NCBI GenBank assembly: GCA_944384505.1
Contig: CALWTQ010000002.1
Span: 62,001 to 126,000, forward strand
DNA: 64,000 nucleotides
Direction: 5' to 3'
Source of the DNA: an uncultured Mediterraneibacter sp.
GTDB lineage: Bacteria; Bacillota; Clostridia; Lachnospirales; Lachnospiraceae
Shown one piece after another: positions 8,335 to 16,980 of this stretch. Position 1 is the first letter of the stretch; each line of letters opens with the position of its first letter. The translations under genes were made by a program, and so were the position numbers. The notes beneath the pieces are model-generated. The model saw only the letters and a program-made list of their open reading frames with translations. It made no database searches and was not told where the DNA came from.

Positions 8335-9969
8335 CTAATCCTCCACTGTTATCTCCATATTGATCTTCTGTTCTATGTCAACAAATGTATCCTCAAAATG
8401 TCTGCCTTCCTCTACATGACGCACTTCCACTTCAACCTTTTTCCCGATCTTATTCTCAATCAGTCCTTCCAGCTCCTGAATATGGTCTTCCCTTCCAACC
8501 ACACTCTCCGCCAGGCTGTCAGGCAGGACAATAAGAAGACGGTTGTCTCCGCCGAGACTTAAACGGGCCTTTTTCAGATATCCTCTCACCATGCCCGAAG
8601 CCTCATCAGCAATGGATCTAAAGTTCTTGACCACTTCCTGCACATCTTCCGGAATCGCATTGGGAAGCTCCGGCCGCTGCATGCCCGGCCTCCTGCCTCC
8701 GGATGCCGCCTGGTCATATGCCCCCGCATATCCCTCTCCATATCCGCCCGGACCGTCAGCTGCGCTTCCGTCACCGTTCACATATACAATCCGCTCCGCG
8801 CCACCGGAAGCGAGACCTTTCTCCACCTTATCCTCCACCGCCCGGATCCGGTCAAGAAGGGTATCCTGATTCGTCTCCATGGCAGGTGTACACAGCTTAA
8901 TCAACGCGACTTCCAGCATCACTCTTTTCTGAGTCGCGTATTTAAGCTGGCCGGACAATTCCGAGAAAATACGGATATATCTGAAAAGCATATCCGGCTC
9001 AATCATCTGAGCTTCCTCTTTTAACTGCATCATGTTTTCTGTCGATACATCCAGAACATCCTCTATATTATCAGAAGTTTTTACCAGAAGCAAGTTCCTC
9101 AGATACCACGTAAAATCCGCCGCAAGCTGGGTCAGCTCCCTTCCCTGCATCACCAGCTCCTCCACTACGTCCAGCACGCCCGCCACGTCCCGTTCAATGA
9201 CCAGGCGCAGAAGCCGGCTGAACACATCCGTGTCCACAGCTCCAAGAACCTCCAGCACATTGTCATAGGTAAGCTTCTGACCGAGATAGAATGCAATGCA
9301 CTGATCCAGGAGGCTTAATGCATCCCTCATAGATCCGTCCGCGGCCTTTGCAATATACCTGAGCGCCTTATCCTCAACCTCCACATGCTCTGTGTCCATC
9401 AGTTCCTGCATCCGGGCAGTGATCGTCTCAATACTGATTCTTTTAAAATCATAATGCTGACACCTTGAGAGAATCGTGATCGGTATCTTGTGGACCTCTG
9501 TTGTCGCCAGAATAAAGATCACATACTCCGGCGGCTCTTCCAGCGTCTTAAGCAGCGCGTTAAACGCGCCTATGGACAGCATATGCACCTCATCTATGAT
9601 ATAGACTTTATACCGGCCTTCTGTGGGACGGTATGTGACCTCTTCCCTGATTTCACGGATATTGTCCACACCGTTGTTGGAAGCCGCGTCGATCTCGATC
9701 ACGTTCATGGACGTCCCGGCCGCAATGGATCTGCACATCTCACACTCTCCGCATGGACTGCCGTCCACCGGGTGCTCGCAGTTTACCGCCTTCGCAAATA
9801 TTTTCGCCACGGTCGTCTTACCGGTTCCCCTTGTTCCGCAGAACAGGTACGCATGTCCGATACGGTTCGCTTTGATCTGATTCTGCAGTGTAGTTATGAT
9901 ATGATCCTGCCCCTTTACATCTTCAAACTCTGAAGGTCGGAATTTTCTGTATAGTGCCGTATATGACAT
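8335..9969 (-). CDS. dnaX: DNA polymerase III subunits gamma/tau
   Basis: 544 residues counted from MSYTALYRKFRP, the conserved start; the first ATG at 9978 is too close to AAGGAG. Walker A is GTRGTGKT (45-52), a zinc module uses C64, C73, C76 and C79, and DEVH (126-129) is Walker B. The clamp-loader AAA+ region fills the first 370 residues. A Gly/Ala/Tyr-rich linker (about 385-440) and a short C-terminal domain follow. It loads the beta clamp encoded by dnaN at 45051-46160. First gene of dnaX-ebfC-recR. Confidence 0.96.
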   Translation of the reverse strand: MSYTALYRKFRPSEFEDVKGQDHIITTLQNQIKANRIGHAYLFCGTRGTGKTTVAKIFAKAVNCEHPVDGSPCGECEMCRSIAAGTSMNVIEIDAASNNGVDNIREIREEVTYRPTEGRYKVYIIDEVHMLSIGAFNALLKTLEEPPEYVIFILATTEVHKIPITILSRCQHYDFKRISIETITARMQELMDTEHVEVEDKALRYIAKAADGSMRDALSLLDQCIAFYLGQKLTYDNVLEVLGAVDTDVFSRLLRLVIERDVAGVLDVVEELVMQGRELTQLAADFTWYLRNLLLVKTSDNIEDVLDVSTENMMQLKEEAQMIEPDMLFRYIRIFSELSGQLKYATQKRVMLEVALIKLCTPAMETNQDTLLDRIRAVEDKVEKGLASGGAERIVYVNGDGSAADGPGGYGEGYAGAYDQAASGGRRPGMQRPELPNAIPEDVQEVVKNFRSIADEASGMVRGYLKKARLSLGGDNRLLIVLPDSLAESVVGREDHIQELEGLIENKIGKKVEVEVRHVEEGRHFEDTFVDIEQKINMEITVED

Positions 9970-10023
9970 GTGATACATCTCTCCTTATGCTTTGTCAAAA
10001 AAGGAATCCTCATCCGAGCACAA

Positions 10024-10045
10024 GGGATGCCGTTCCCGGCATCCC
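10024..10045 (-). terminator. Hairpin between phosphofructokinase and dnaX genes
   Basis: GGGATGCC and GGCATCCC form a perfect 8-bp stem around a 6-nt loop just after the phosphofructokinase stop codon. On the minus strand it is followed by TTGTGC rather than a T-run, so it may stabilise a 3' end or be a weak terminator. Confidence 0.4.
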
Positions 10046-10092
10046 ATGCGCTCCCCCTGAAAGATTCATTTATAAATACTTAAAATCTGAAT

Positions 10093-11169
10093 TTACTCGT
10101 CTCCGAAACTGATTCCAACCATCTTCGCCTCTTTGATCAGGCTGCAGTTCGGATCAACATATTTCAACTTTCCGGCTACTTCTTCCAGCGGAACTTTTGT
10201 CGTCTCTCCGTTCTTTAACGCAACCATATAGCCGAACTTTCCTTCCAGGATCAGCTCCGCCGCCTTTGCCCCGACTCTTGTGGCAATTACCCGGTCATAA
10301 GGACACGGTCCCCCGCCTCTCTGCGTATGCCCCGGAACAGTAATGCGGACTTCCTTGTCCGTCTCCTTTCGTATCTGTTCTTCCAGCTCATAAGCGATAG
10401 ACGGATATTTTCTCTTAGCAATCTTTTCCTTATACTCTTTCTTCTTTAACTTGGCGTCTTCTTTGGAAATCGCTCCCTCGGCAACCGCCAGGATCGTAAA
10501 CGGCTTCCCTGCTTTTGAGCGCCTTTCGATTACCTTCTTAATCACCTTGATATCATACGGAATCTCCGGAATAAGGATGATGTCCGCACCGCCCGCGATA
10601 CCCGCGTGAAGTGTCACATGCCCTACTTTATGTCCCATAACTTCTATAATAAATACGCGGCTGTGGGAAGTTGCAGTTGTGTGAATCCGGTCGATTGTAT
10701 CTGTGGCAATATCCACTGCGCTCTGGAATCCAAATGTCATCTCCGTGCCCCAGAGATCATTATCAATCGTCTTTGGAAGCGTAATAATATTCAGCCCCTC
10801 TTCCCTGAGAAGGTTGGCTGTCTTATGTGTTCCATTTCCGCCGAGAATAACAAGGCAGTTTAAGTTCAGCTTGTGATAAGTGTGCTTCATTGCCTCCACT
10901 TTGTCAAGGCCGTCCTTATCCGGCACCCGCATCAGCTTAAACGGCTGTCTGGATGTACCGAGGATCGTTCCGCCTCTTGTCAGAATTCCGGAAAAATCCT
11001 TCGACGTCAGCATATTAAAATCCGCATAAATCAGACCCTTATACCCGTCTTTAAATCCATAGATCTCCACATCATCCCGCTTTGAGCAAAGTCCCTTTAC
11101 CACACCTCTCATCGCTGCATTAAGCGCCTGGCAGTCTCCCCCGCTTGTCAGCATTCCGATTCTTAACAT
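10093..11169 (-). CDS. 6-phosphofructokinase, unusual G104/K124 type
   Basis: 358 residues of the PfkA superfamily, which phosphorylates fructose 6-phosphate in glycolysis. GMLTSGGDCQALNAA (about 5-19) is the nucleotide loop, PKTIDND (132-138) holds the catalytic Asp region, and MGHKVGH lies near 188. The nucleotide/Mg loop reads GGNGT (110-114), with Asn where E. coli PfkA has Asp103, a Gly at position 104 and the Lys of PKTIDND at position 124. By family knowledge G104 suggests ATP and K124 is usual in PPi enzymes, so the phosphate donor is uncertain. ATG 11169 is chosen: AAAGGAGG lies 9 nt upstream. The frame stays open to 11268 without a better start. Confidence 0.9.
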   Translation of the reverse strand: MLRIGMLTSGGDCQALNAAMRGVVKGLCSKRDDVEIYGFKDGYKGLIYADFNMLTSKDFSGILTRGGTILGTSRQPFKLMRVPDKDGLDKVEAMKHTYHKLNLNCLVILGGNGTHKTANLLREEGLNIITLPKTIDNDLWGTEMTFGFQSAVDIATDTIDRIHTTATSHSRVFIIEVMGHKVGHVTLHAGIAGGADIILIPEIPYDIKVIKKVIERRSKAGKPFTILAVAEGAISKEDAKLKKKEYKEKIAKRKYPSIAYELEEQIRKETDKEVRITVPGHTQRGGGPCPYDRVIATRVGAKAAELILEGKFGYMVALKNGETTKVPLEEVAGKLKYVDPNCSLIKEAKMVGISFGDE

Positions 11170-11219
11170 AACTGATTTCCTCCTTTGGTTTACCGGCATA
11201 AACACTTGTCCTGAACGCA

Positions 11220-11257
11220 GATAAGCAGCCGGCTTTCTCCGACTGCTTATTATTATA
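11220..11257 (-). promoter_or_regulatory. Probable -10 box and leader hairpin of the phosphofructokinase gene
   Basis: On the minus strand a perfect TATAAT (11252-11257) is followed at once by a 12-bp hairpin, ATAAGCAGTCGG paired with CCGGCTGCTTAT (11221-11250, one mismatch), then about 50 nt to the ribosome site. No good -35 box is visible at 17 bp. The hairpin would lie at the very 5' end of the transcript, where it may protect the mRNA. Confidence 0.45.
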
Positions 11258-11295
11258 CCACAAAGCAAAGAGCCAGGCGAGCATTTATGCTCATC

Positions 11296-11333
11296 CAGCT
11301 ATAAAGTTCACTTCCGCCATTGTTCAAAAATGG
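11296..11333 (+). repeat. Solo terminal relic of the palindromic repeat element
   Basis: CAGCTATAAAGTTCACTT continues with CCGCCATTGTTCAAAAATGG. The first 17 bases match the left end of the copy at 14242, and the TTGTTCAAAA further in matches the left end of the copy at 56787 at the same distance. Nothing else of the element follows. It lies between pgi and the phosphofructokinase gene and looks like what is left after loss of a fourth copy. Confidence 0.65.
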
Positions 11334-11346
11334 CTGAATAATCATC

Positions 11347-12693
11347 TTATAATCTCTTAAGAAGCGCTTCTCTTTCTTCTTCATATCCCGGTTTTCCGAG
11401 AAGAGCGAACATATTCTTCTTATAGCTTTCAACGCCCGGCTGGTTGAACGGATTAACGCCGAGTAAATATCCGCTGATGCCGCACGCGAACTCAAAGAAA
11501 TAGAACAGTTCTCCCAGATAATACTCATTCTGCTCCGGAATCTTTACCATGAGGTTCGGCACATTTCCGTCTGTATGCGCCAGAATCGTGCCGTTCATTG
11601 CGCTCTTATTAATGAAATCAACATTCTTGCCCGCCAGATAGTTCAGTCCGTCCAGATCAACCGGCTCTTCATTGATAATGATCTCTTCCCTGGACTTTTC
11701 TACATTAAGAACAGTCTCGAACAGGATTCTGTTTCCGTCCTGGATGAACTGGCCCATGGAGTGCAGGTCTGTTGTAAGGTCTACAGACGCCGGGAAGATG
11801 CCCTTCTGGTCTTTTCCTTCACTCTCGCCGTAAAGCTGTTTCCACCACTCAGATACATAGTGCAGGCTCGGCTCATAGTTTGCGAGAACTTCCACTGTTT
11901 TGCCCTTGCGCAGAAGAATATTTCTCAGGGCTGCATACTGCATTGCGTCATTTTCTGCGAAATCATTTTCCAGCGCAGCCTTTCTGCCAGCAGCAGCTCC
12001 TTCCATCAGTTTGTCGATATCCGCTCCGCTCACTGCGATCGGAAGCAGTCCCACAGCAGTAAGTACGGAGAAACGTCCTCCCACATCATCCGGCACGACA
12101 AAAGTCTCATATCCTTCCTCTGTCGCCAGATTCTTAAGCGCTCCCTTCGCGCGGTCTGTAGTTGCATAGATTCTCTTTGCGGCAGCTTCTTTTCCGTACT
12201 TCTTCTCCAGGATCTCTTTGAATACACGGAAAGCGATCGCCGGCTCAGTTGTCGTTCCTGACTTTGAGATCATATTGATGGAGAAATCTCTGTCCCCGAT
12301 CACATCGATCAGATCTTTGATATAGGTGCTGCTGATGCTGTTTCCTACAAAATAAATCTCCGGAGATTTTCTGATCTCTTTTGATACGACATTTGCAAAG
12401 GAATGTCCCAGGAACTCAATTGCAGCTCTTGCTCCGAGATAGGAACCGCCAATACCGATTACAAGAAGCACTTCTGAATCCTGACGGATCTTTGCGGCCG
12501 CCTCTTTGATACGGGCGAACTCCTCTTTATCATAATCTACCGGGAGATCGATCCATCCGAGGAAATCATTTCCTGCTCCTGTTTTCGCGACCAGCGTCTC
12601 TTTTGCCTGCGCGGCGAGCGTGCTCATGTACTGCATCTCATGCTCCTGTACAAAACCACTTACTTTAGAATAGTCAAATGTTACTTTGCTCAT
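11347..12693 (-). CDS. pgi: Glucose-6-phosphate isomerase
   Basis: 448 residues, the usual length for Firmicute enzymes. It has the [15 protein letters not shown] phosphate-loop region (about 80-94), [10 protein letters not shown] (about 145-154) and the [23 protein letters not shown] region that belongs to the active site. It interconverts glucose 6-phosphate and fructose 6-phosphate in the cytoplasm. The phosphofructokinase gene follows on the same strand but has its own promoter region. GAGAGGATGGG lies just upstream of the ATG. Confidence 0.97.
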   Translation of the reverse strand: MSKVTFDYSKVSGFVQEHEMQYMSTLAAQAKETLVAKTGAGNDFLGWIDLPVDYDKEEFARIKEAAAKIRQDSEVLLVIGIGGSYLGARAAIEFLGHSFANVVSKEIRKSPEIYFVGNSISSTYIKDLIDVIGDRDFSINMISKSGTTTEPAIAFRVFKEILEKKYGKEAAAKRIYATTDRAKGALKNLATEEGYETFVVPDDVGGRFSVLTAVGLLPIAVSGADIDKLMEGAAAGRKAALENDFAENDAMQYAALRNILLRKGKTVEVLANYEPSLHYVSEWWKQLYGESEGKDQKGIFPASVDLTTDLHSMGQFIQDGNRILFETVLNVEKSREEIIINEEPVDLDGLNYLAGKNVDFINKSAMNGTILAHTDGNVPNLMVKIPEQNEYYLGELFYFFEFACGISGYLLGVNPFNQPGVESYKKNMFALLGKPGYEEEREALLKRL

Positions 12694-12782
12694 CGTTACC
12701 CATCCTCTCTGATATTCACTGATATCACTGTCATCATTTGAAGTCCGGCTTCCTGTACCCGGCTGCCGCGGACTCTATGCAC

Positions 12783-12811
12783 ATTTTACCAAATCTGTAT
12801 TCCTTATTCAA
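12783..12811 (-). promoter_or_regulatory. Promoter of pgi
   Basis: TTGAAT (12806-12811, read on the minus strand), a 17-bp spacer and TAAAAT (12783-12788) form a good sigma-A promoter about 90 bp upstream of the pgi start codon. It separates pgi from the membrane-protein gene upstream. Confidence 0.7.
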
Positions 12812-12881
12812 GTTAAATACAAAGTAACGCGGATCCGATAAGCGTAGCTCCCATAAAAAACATGCCGGCTTCCTGCAGGAT

Positions 12882-13913
12882 CTACGCAAGAAACTCTTCC
12901 AGAATCTGCCGGATCGCCTCCTCTCTGAGCGCTGGTCTTTCGTCATCAGCCGTCCCGTTTTTTCCGGCCGTCCCTGGGGATGTTTCGTCAGCAGAGCGGT
13001 ACGAAGCTCTCTCCGGTATCCTTTCGTCCGGCCTCTCTCCGGCCACAGCCCTTCTCCTTTCAGCAGCCCTTTCTTCATTGTTTTCGTCAGAGCGGTCAGG
13101 ATTTCTCTCAGATGCGGCATACCGCACAGCCTGCCTCGCGGCTTCTCCTTTTTCTATGTTTCTTGGCTCACCCTCAATATTGATTGGAAGATCTCCATTT
13201 TCCAAAACGCCATTATCCACAGCAGCGCTTCTTCTTTTCCTGGATCCTCCTGCACGGCCGCTGTCAGAACCTCTTCCTCTCTCACGTCTGCCATTTCCTT
13301 CATCCCCGGAAGCAGCCTGAAAACCGGATCTTTCATTCGCTTCCGCTGAGATTACGTCAATGAATTCCTTTTCCCTTTCTCTCTGACTCTGTTTTCTCAG
13401 CCGGAACGCACAGATGTTATCCAGATAATCCACCATATACATCTTTATCGCGTCGATTTTATACGGCTCGTCCGACAGCCGCATAATCACAGACAGCAGA
13501 ATCACCTCCGCCGCTCCGCCTGCTATATATTGATAAACGGATTCTGTGAATCCGGAATAAAAGGAAAATTCGAGCCATGCCCCGAATGCCGCCAGTATTC
13601 CGGAAAACCATATACTAAGTCTCTCAATCTGTCTCCATGTATGGATCCGGAATAAAAAACCTCTGTATTCATATATGTATTTTTCTACAAAGGCGTCAAT
13701 ATTTTCCACTGAATCATGGATTAAACATGCATGTTCGTACTTTGCTCTGACGAGCTTTATCAGCCTGTGTGTACTCTTCGGCATATTTCCGGCCGCTTTT
13801 ACCAGCCGTGCCAGCGTAAGCTGGTTCACAATTTTTGCCACTATGCCCAGTATACCGAGTCCTGCCATCATAAATACGATGACACTGCTGTCCTCTGCTA
13901 ATCGTTCCAACAT
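12882..13913 (-). CDS. Membrane protein of unknown function
   Basis: 343 residues from MLERLAEDSSVIVF. There are hydrophobic segments near residues 8-30, about 100-120 and about 128-148, with a soluble stretch carrying KYEHACLIHDSVENIDAFVEKYIYEYRG between the first two. The C-terminal 130 residues are low-complexity and charged, rich in Arg, Glu, Gly and Ser, and probably disordered. I do not recognise a named domain. The start is set by AGGAGGG 6 nt upstream of the ATG; the longer frame to 13946 has no ribosome site. It is a single gene with a possible -10 box (TATAAT on the minus strand at 13988-13993). Confidence 0.7.
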   Translation of the reverse strand: MLERLAEDSSVIVFMMAGLGILGIVAKIVNQLTLARLVKAAGNMPKSTHRLIKLVRAKYEHACLIHDSVENIDAFVEKYIYEYRGFLFRIHTWRQIERLSIWFSGILAAFGAWLEFSFYSGFTESVYQYIAGGAAEVILLSVIMRLSDEPYKIDAIKMYMVDYLDNICAFRLRKQSQREREKEFIDVISAEANERSGFQAASGDEGNGRRERGRGSDSGRAGGSRKRRSAAVDNGVLENGDLPINIEGEPRNIEKGEAARQAVRYAASERNPDRSDENNEERAAERRRAVAGERPDERIPERASYRSADETSPGTAGKNGTADDERPALREEAIRQILEEFLA

Positions 13914-14241
13914 AGCAAACCCTCCTGTTTTATTTTGTTTTTCCACAATCCCGCCTGTCCCAGACAGAATGGCTTGTGTTTGTGCACATTATAGAACAGG
14001 ATCTCCGGATTGTCCTCAAAAACCGTTCGACATATTTTTACAGCACGGGCTCCCCCATTTTCAACTGCTCCCATCTGCTGGCTGACTTCTTAAGATATTG
14101 ATATGAATTTAAGAATCCTTCTGCCGCGCCCGTTAAATCGTGGCAAATCACACTATTCTTAAGTGCTCGTTATACTCATATCTGCATGTCGTAACAAGGC
14201 ACATTTTCCCAGATAGTGACGGAAAAAATTTCATTATGATT

Positions 14242-15002
14242 CAGCTATAAAGTTCACTAAAGTCCGGATGCAAAACGTTCGAAAACAGGGGCTATTTCTG
14301 AGACGTATTCTGCGGAGATGAAGGATGGCTCTGGATTCCGCTCCAGGGATATAAGTGAAACTAAGAGTTCCAGTGACGGACTAAATGCAAGGGCTGACGG
14401 TGGACAACTCGCTTACGCTCAGACAATTCCACCGTCAGCCCTAACGTCCCTCTCTGGAACTCTAAGTTTCACTAATACCCTTCCGAAGTCATCCAGAGCC
14501 ATCCTTCATCTCCGCAGAATCTTTCTCGAAATGGGGCTGTTTTCTGGGCTTTTCAAGCCGGGAGTTAATGAATTTATAACTGTCAGAAGAAGCAGGCGCG
14601 GCCGGAAAGCTTTCGCAGCCGAAAGCCTACAAGCCGCGCCAATCTGCGCTTTACAGCCTATTAGACAGTAACATTTACGTCTGGAAATGCGCAGGAAGCG
14701 GAGCGGAAAGTTTGAGCATACTTTCTGGGGAAGGAGACAGCCGGGCGATGTGACTTTGAAGGAATCCGCTGAAAATCTTGAAGGGCGGAGAGATGTTGTT
14801 AAGCGGCGCGCAGGGATTGTTTGAGCAGAGCGAGTTGCCCGGAGCGCCGCTTTGCATTTAAACATCTCTTCGGCCTGTTAGATTTTCCGGATTCTGGAAC
14901 GGAACATCTCCCGGCTGTCCCCTTTCACAGAATACGTATCGCAAAGCATCCGCTCCGCTTCCGGACGTGAGTCACAGGAAATGTTAGTGCGCTAAATAGA
15001 TG
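14242..15002 (+). repeat. Long palindromic repeat element, copy 2 (761 bp)
   Basis: It starts CAGCTATAAAGTTCACTAAA and ends GTTAGTGCGCTAAATAGATG, inverted imperfect 20-bp termini. Hairpin A is 14307-14520 (214 bp, close to perfect), central hairpin C is 14595-14640 with GGCGCGGC/GCCGCGCC ends, and hairpin B is 14694-14962 (269 bp, imperfect). By eye it is about 90 percent identical to copy 1 reversed. It fills the gap between the membrane-protein gene and the TSCPD gene. The remaining 13914-14241 stretch holds the upstream region of the former and nothing else that I recognise. Confidence 0.9.
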
Positions 15003-15021
15003 TACTCTTCCTCCGTACTAT

Positions 15022-15050
15022 TTGTATTTTTTCTATGATTCTGATATAAT
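15022..15050 (+). promoter_or_regulatory. Promoter of the TSCPD-protein gene
   Basis: TTGTAT (15022-15027), a 17-bp spacer and TATAAT (15045-15050). The promoter begins 20 bp after the end of the palindromic repeat, so the gene does not obviously depend on the element for transcription. Confidence 0.75.
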
Positions 15051-15076
15051 TCTTTTTGGTTAGGAGGTATACGAAT

Positions 15077-15319
15077 ATGGATTATAAACCGCAGGGAGTC
15101 TGTTCACAGCAGATCCATTTTGATATTGTAGATAATAAAGTGAGAAATGTGTCTTTCCGTGGAGGCTGTAATGGAAATCTCCAGGGAATTTCCCGCCTGA
15201 TCGAGGGGATGGATGTAGATGAGGCAATCTCCCGCATTGAAGGAATTCACTGCGGATTCAAATCAACTTCCTGTCCTGATCAGCTCGCACAGGCATTAAA
15301 ACAGGCAGCCGGGAGATAA
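15077..15319 (+). CDS. TSCPD domain protein (TIGR03905-like)
   Basis: 80 residues: MDYKPQGVCSQQIHFDIVD, then FRGGCNGNLQGISRLIEGM, then the TSCPD box as STSCPDQLAQAL near the C-terminus. Small stand-alone TSCPD proteins resemble the C-terminal domain of class II ribonucleotide reductases; their own role is not established. Three cysteines (in GVCS, GGCN and IHCGF) plus that of SCPD could bind a metal. The ATG at 15077 is preferred over an upstream TTG because TAGGAGG lies about 9 nt before it. Monocistronic, followed by a GCCGGGAG/CTCCCGGC hairpin. Confidence 0.85.
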   Translation: MDYKPQGVCSQQIHFDIVDNKVRNVSFRGGCNGNLQGISRLIEGMDVDEAISRIEGIHCGFKSTSCPDQLAQALKQAAGR

Positions 15320-15327
15320 CTCCCGGC
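15308..15327 (+). terminator. Hairpin overlapping the TSCPD gene stop codon
   Basis: GCCGGGAG and CTCCCGGC form a perfect 8-bp stem with loop ATAA that includes the TAA stop codon. No T-run follows, so termination strength is doubtful. Confidence 0.4.
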
Positions 15328-15356
15328 TGATGTAGTAAAACATACATCTCCTCCCT

Positions 15357-15487
15357 CAAGCCCTGGGAGCAGCCGTCATATGTACGCCGTTATTTGTGGT
15401 GTTTCTCGGAACAGGTTTCTCAAAATCGAAAAATTTTTTTATTAATAGTTTCCGTGGAGTACACCTGACGGCTGCTCTCAGGGCTTG
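15357..15487. repeat. 131-bp unit bounded by 22-bp inverted repeats
   Basis: CAAGCCCTGGGAGCAGCCGTCA at the left (15357-15378) faces TGACGGCTGCTCTCAGGGCTTG at the right (15466-15487), 21 of 22 bases matching. The 87-bp interior is AT-rich with a run of seven T. It could be a large terminator-like hairpin between the convergent TSCPD and secreted-protein genes or a very small mobile sequence. No second copy is visible in this window. Confidence 0.6.
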
Positions 15488-15517
15488 AAGAAAGAGTTTA
15501 TTCAGTTTATATTCTGG

Positions 15518-16009
15518 TTAGGGGACTTTTATTCCATTTGTAAAAGAAGCTGTCTCTTCATATGGATATTCGTCACCTGCGATATGGTTTGCCCGGACTC
15601 TGTAATAATATCCCCTGTCTACTGTCACAGACTGCGATGTGGACATATAATAATCGTTTCTGGAATCTTCTGACCATGCATATATCTGTCCCCATCTCCC
15701 CGTATCCTCATTATATCTGTCAACATATACAATTGTTGACAGAAAATTTACTTTCTGATTTGCAGTTGTTGAGCCATATGCATATACCCTTGTCAGACCG
15801 GCTCTTGATATAGAACAGTCGCCTGTCATCAGATATTGACCTCTTGTTTTCATGGAGCTATGACCTGTTGAGGTATCTTCATCTGTGAGATAGGATCCGT
15901 CCACAATAACAGAGGTCGTATCTGCCGCTTTTACATCCACTGCGGACACTGCGGCCATTGTACAGAGAATTGCAATGCTTGAAATCACGGATAAAATTCT
16001 TTTTTTCAT
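15518..16009 (-). CDS. Small secreted protein (DUF6147-like)
   Basis: 163 residues with a clear signal peptide: MKKR, a hydrophobic core ILSVISSIAILCTMAAVSA and a likely cleavage near VKA-AD. The mature part has many Thr, Ser and Tyr residues and a pattern of short beta strands, with segments such as GQYLMTGDCSISRAGLTRVY and VDRGYYYRVRANH. I recall this layout from DUF6147 proteins of Lachnospiraceae, whose function is unknown; the family call is tentative. It is convergent with the TSCPD gene and lies downstream of the DUF4367 gene, 93 bp away. Confidence 0.65.
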   Translation of the reverse strand: MKKRILSVISSIAILCTMAAVSAVDVKAADTTSVIVDGSYLTDEDTSTGHSSMKTRGQYLMTGDCSISRAGLTRVYAYGSTTANQKVNFLSTIVYVDRYNEDTGRWGQIYAWSEDSRNDYYMSTSQSVTVDRGYYYRVRANHIAGDEYPYEETASFTNGIKVP

Positions 16010-16102
16010 CTTTTGTTCATTCCTTTAAATCTTTTCTGAATCTCTATTATTTTGCCTCTCTATTAAATAAACAACTGACTCAGAAAAAACTTACGCATAT
16101 TA

Positions 16103-16870
16103 TCAATAAAATTTTAAATTTTCCAAAATTTTGTTAAATTCCTCTCTTTCTATTATTCCCATCAACTGATATTGGGCATCTCTATATTCGAATTCGCCTA
16201 CATACCTTTTTTCGCTAACTTCCTCTACAATATATTCCTTTACATCTATGGTTATATTTCCTGTTTGAATTATATACTCTTCTGTCAATTGATCTGTCTC
16301 TATCTGCCCATATGACGAATCTGTGTCATTCATATACATCATATAGCGGATCGTCTGATAATTCGACTCATAAAGCATAGTAGCTCTTCTTTGTTCTTTA
16401 TCTATTTCATATTCTATTAGTTCTGTACCTGGCGGTAAATATTCTAATCTCACTGAAGTAATTCCCAATTCATCATTTATTTCTTTAAATATTCGTATCT
16501 CATCAATATCACTTGTTACTTCACTATCCATTGTTTCCACGTCTATATGTGATGCATTCTCCTCCCCGGCCATTCTATCCCATATGACCTTCCAGTATGA
16601 CTTGCTGCTTATTCCAGTAATTGCACTTCCGAATACAAGCACGAGGACAGCCGCCAGCGCAACAATAAAGTAGCGTTTCTTTTTCCTGTGATATACGGTT
16701 TTTGACCTTTTATCGTACTCATAGTCCTGTATTTTATTAAAAAGAGAAGTTTCCGCATCCTCGGACACTTTTATATCATCAAGATCTGTCCTGTCTCTGA
16801 CTTCTTTTTCTATCTGTTCGGCTTCTCTGTCAACTTCTTCTTTGAGTGATAATTTTTTCAGTTCTTTCAT
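16103..16870 (-). CDS. DUF4367-containing anti-sigma-like membrane protein
   Basis: 255 residues. A charged cytoplasmic N-terminus (about 1-66) is followed by one transmembrane helix (about 67-88, YFIVALAAVLVLVFGSAITG) and an extracellular domain ending YQLMGIIEREEFNKILENLKFY, typical of DUF4367. Proteins of this build often accompany ECF-type sigma factors as anti-sigma or sensor partners. A sigma-factor gene lies on the same strand at 18165-18716, but murG on the other strand separates them. Regulation of that sigma factor is therefore an inference. Confidence 0.75.
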   Translation of the reverse strand: MKELKKLSLKEEVDREAEQIEKEVRDRTDLDDIKVSEDAETSLFNKIQDYEYDKRSKTVYHRKKKRYFIVALAAVLVLVFGSAITGISSKSYWKVIWDRMAGEENASHIDVETMDSEVTSDIDEIRIFKEINDELGITSVRLEYLPPGTELIEYEIDKEQRRATMLYESNYQTIRYMMYMNDTDSSYGQIETDQLTEEYIIQTGNITIDVKEYIVEEVSEKRYVGEFEYRDAQYQLMGIIEREEFNKILENLKFY

Positions 16871-16902
16871 TCTTTACACCTTTTTCTGTCCTATATTTTT
16901 TC

Positions 16903-16930
16903 TTGACATTTCACCAAATAAGGTTAAGAT
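16903..16930 (+). promoter_or_regulatory. Probable promoter of murG
   Basis: TTGACA (16903-16908), a 16-bp spacer and TAAGAT (16925-16930). The -35 is perfect and the -10 matches at four of six positions. It lies about 50 bp upstream of the murG start codon. Confidence 0.55.
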
Positions 16931-16980
16931 GAAATTAGCTTTAGCCGTGTGCTATTACTTATTTCTGGAGGTTATATTTT

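Noticed and set aside
10020..10050. SRP (4.5S/scRNA) gene upstream of dnaX
   Set aside because: A hairpin exists there, but the conserved domain IV sequence of SRP RNA is absent and the gap is too short.
12734..13120. ORF on the minus strand ending near the pgi promoter, and similar long open frames opposite yidC, jag, gyrA and dnaX
   Set aside because: They overlap well-supported genes in other frames, lack ribosome sites and have no recognisable domains.
14242..15002. Target-site duplications flanking the palindromic elements
   Set aside because: Flanks of the three copies share no convincing direct repeat; the two bases next to each end differ or match by chance.
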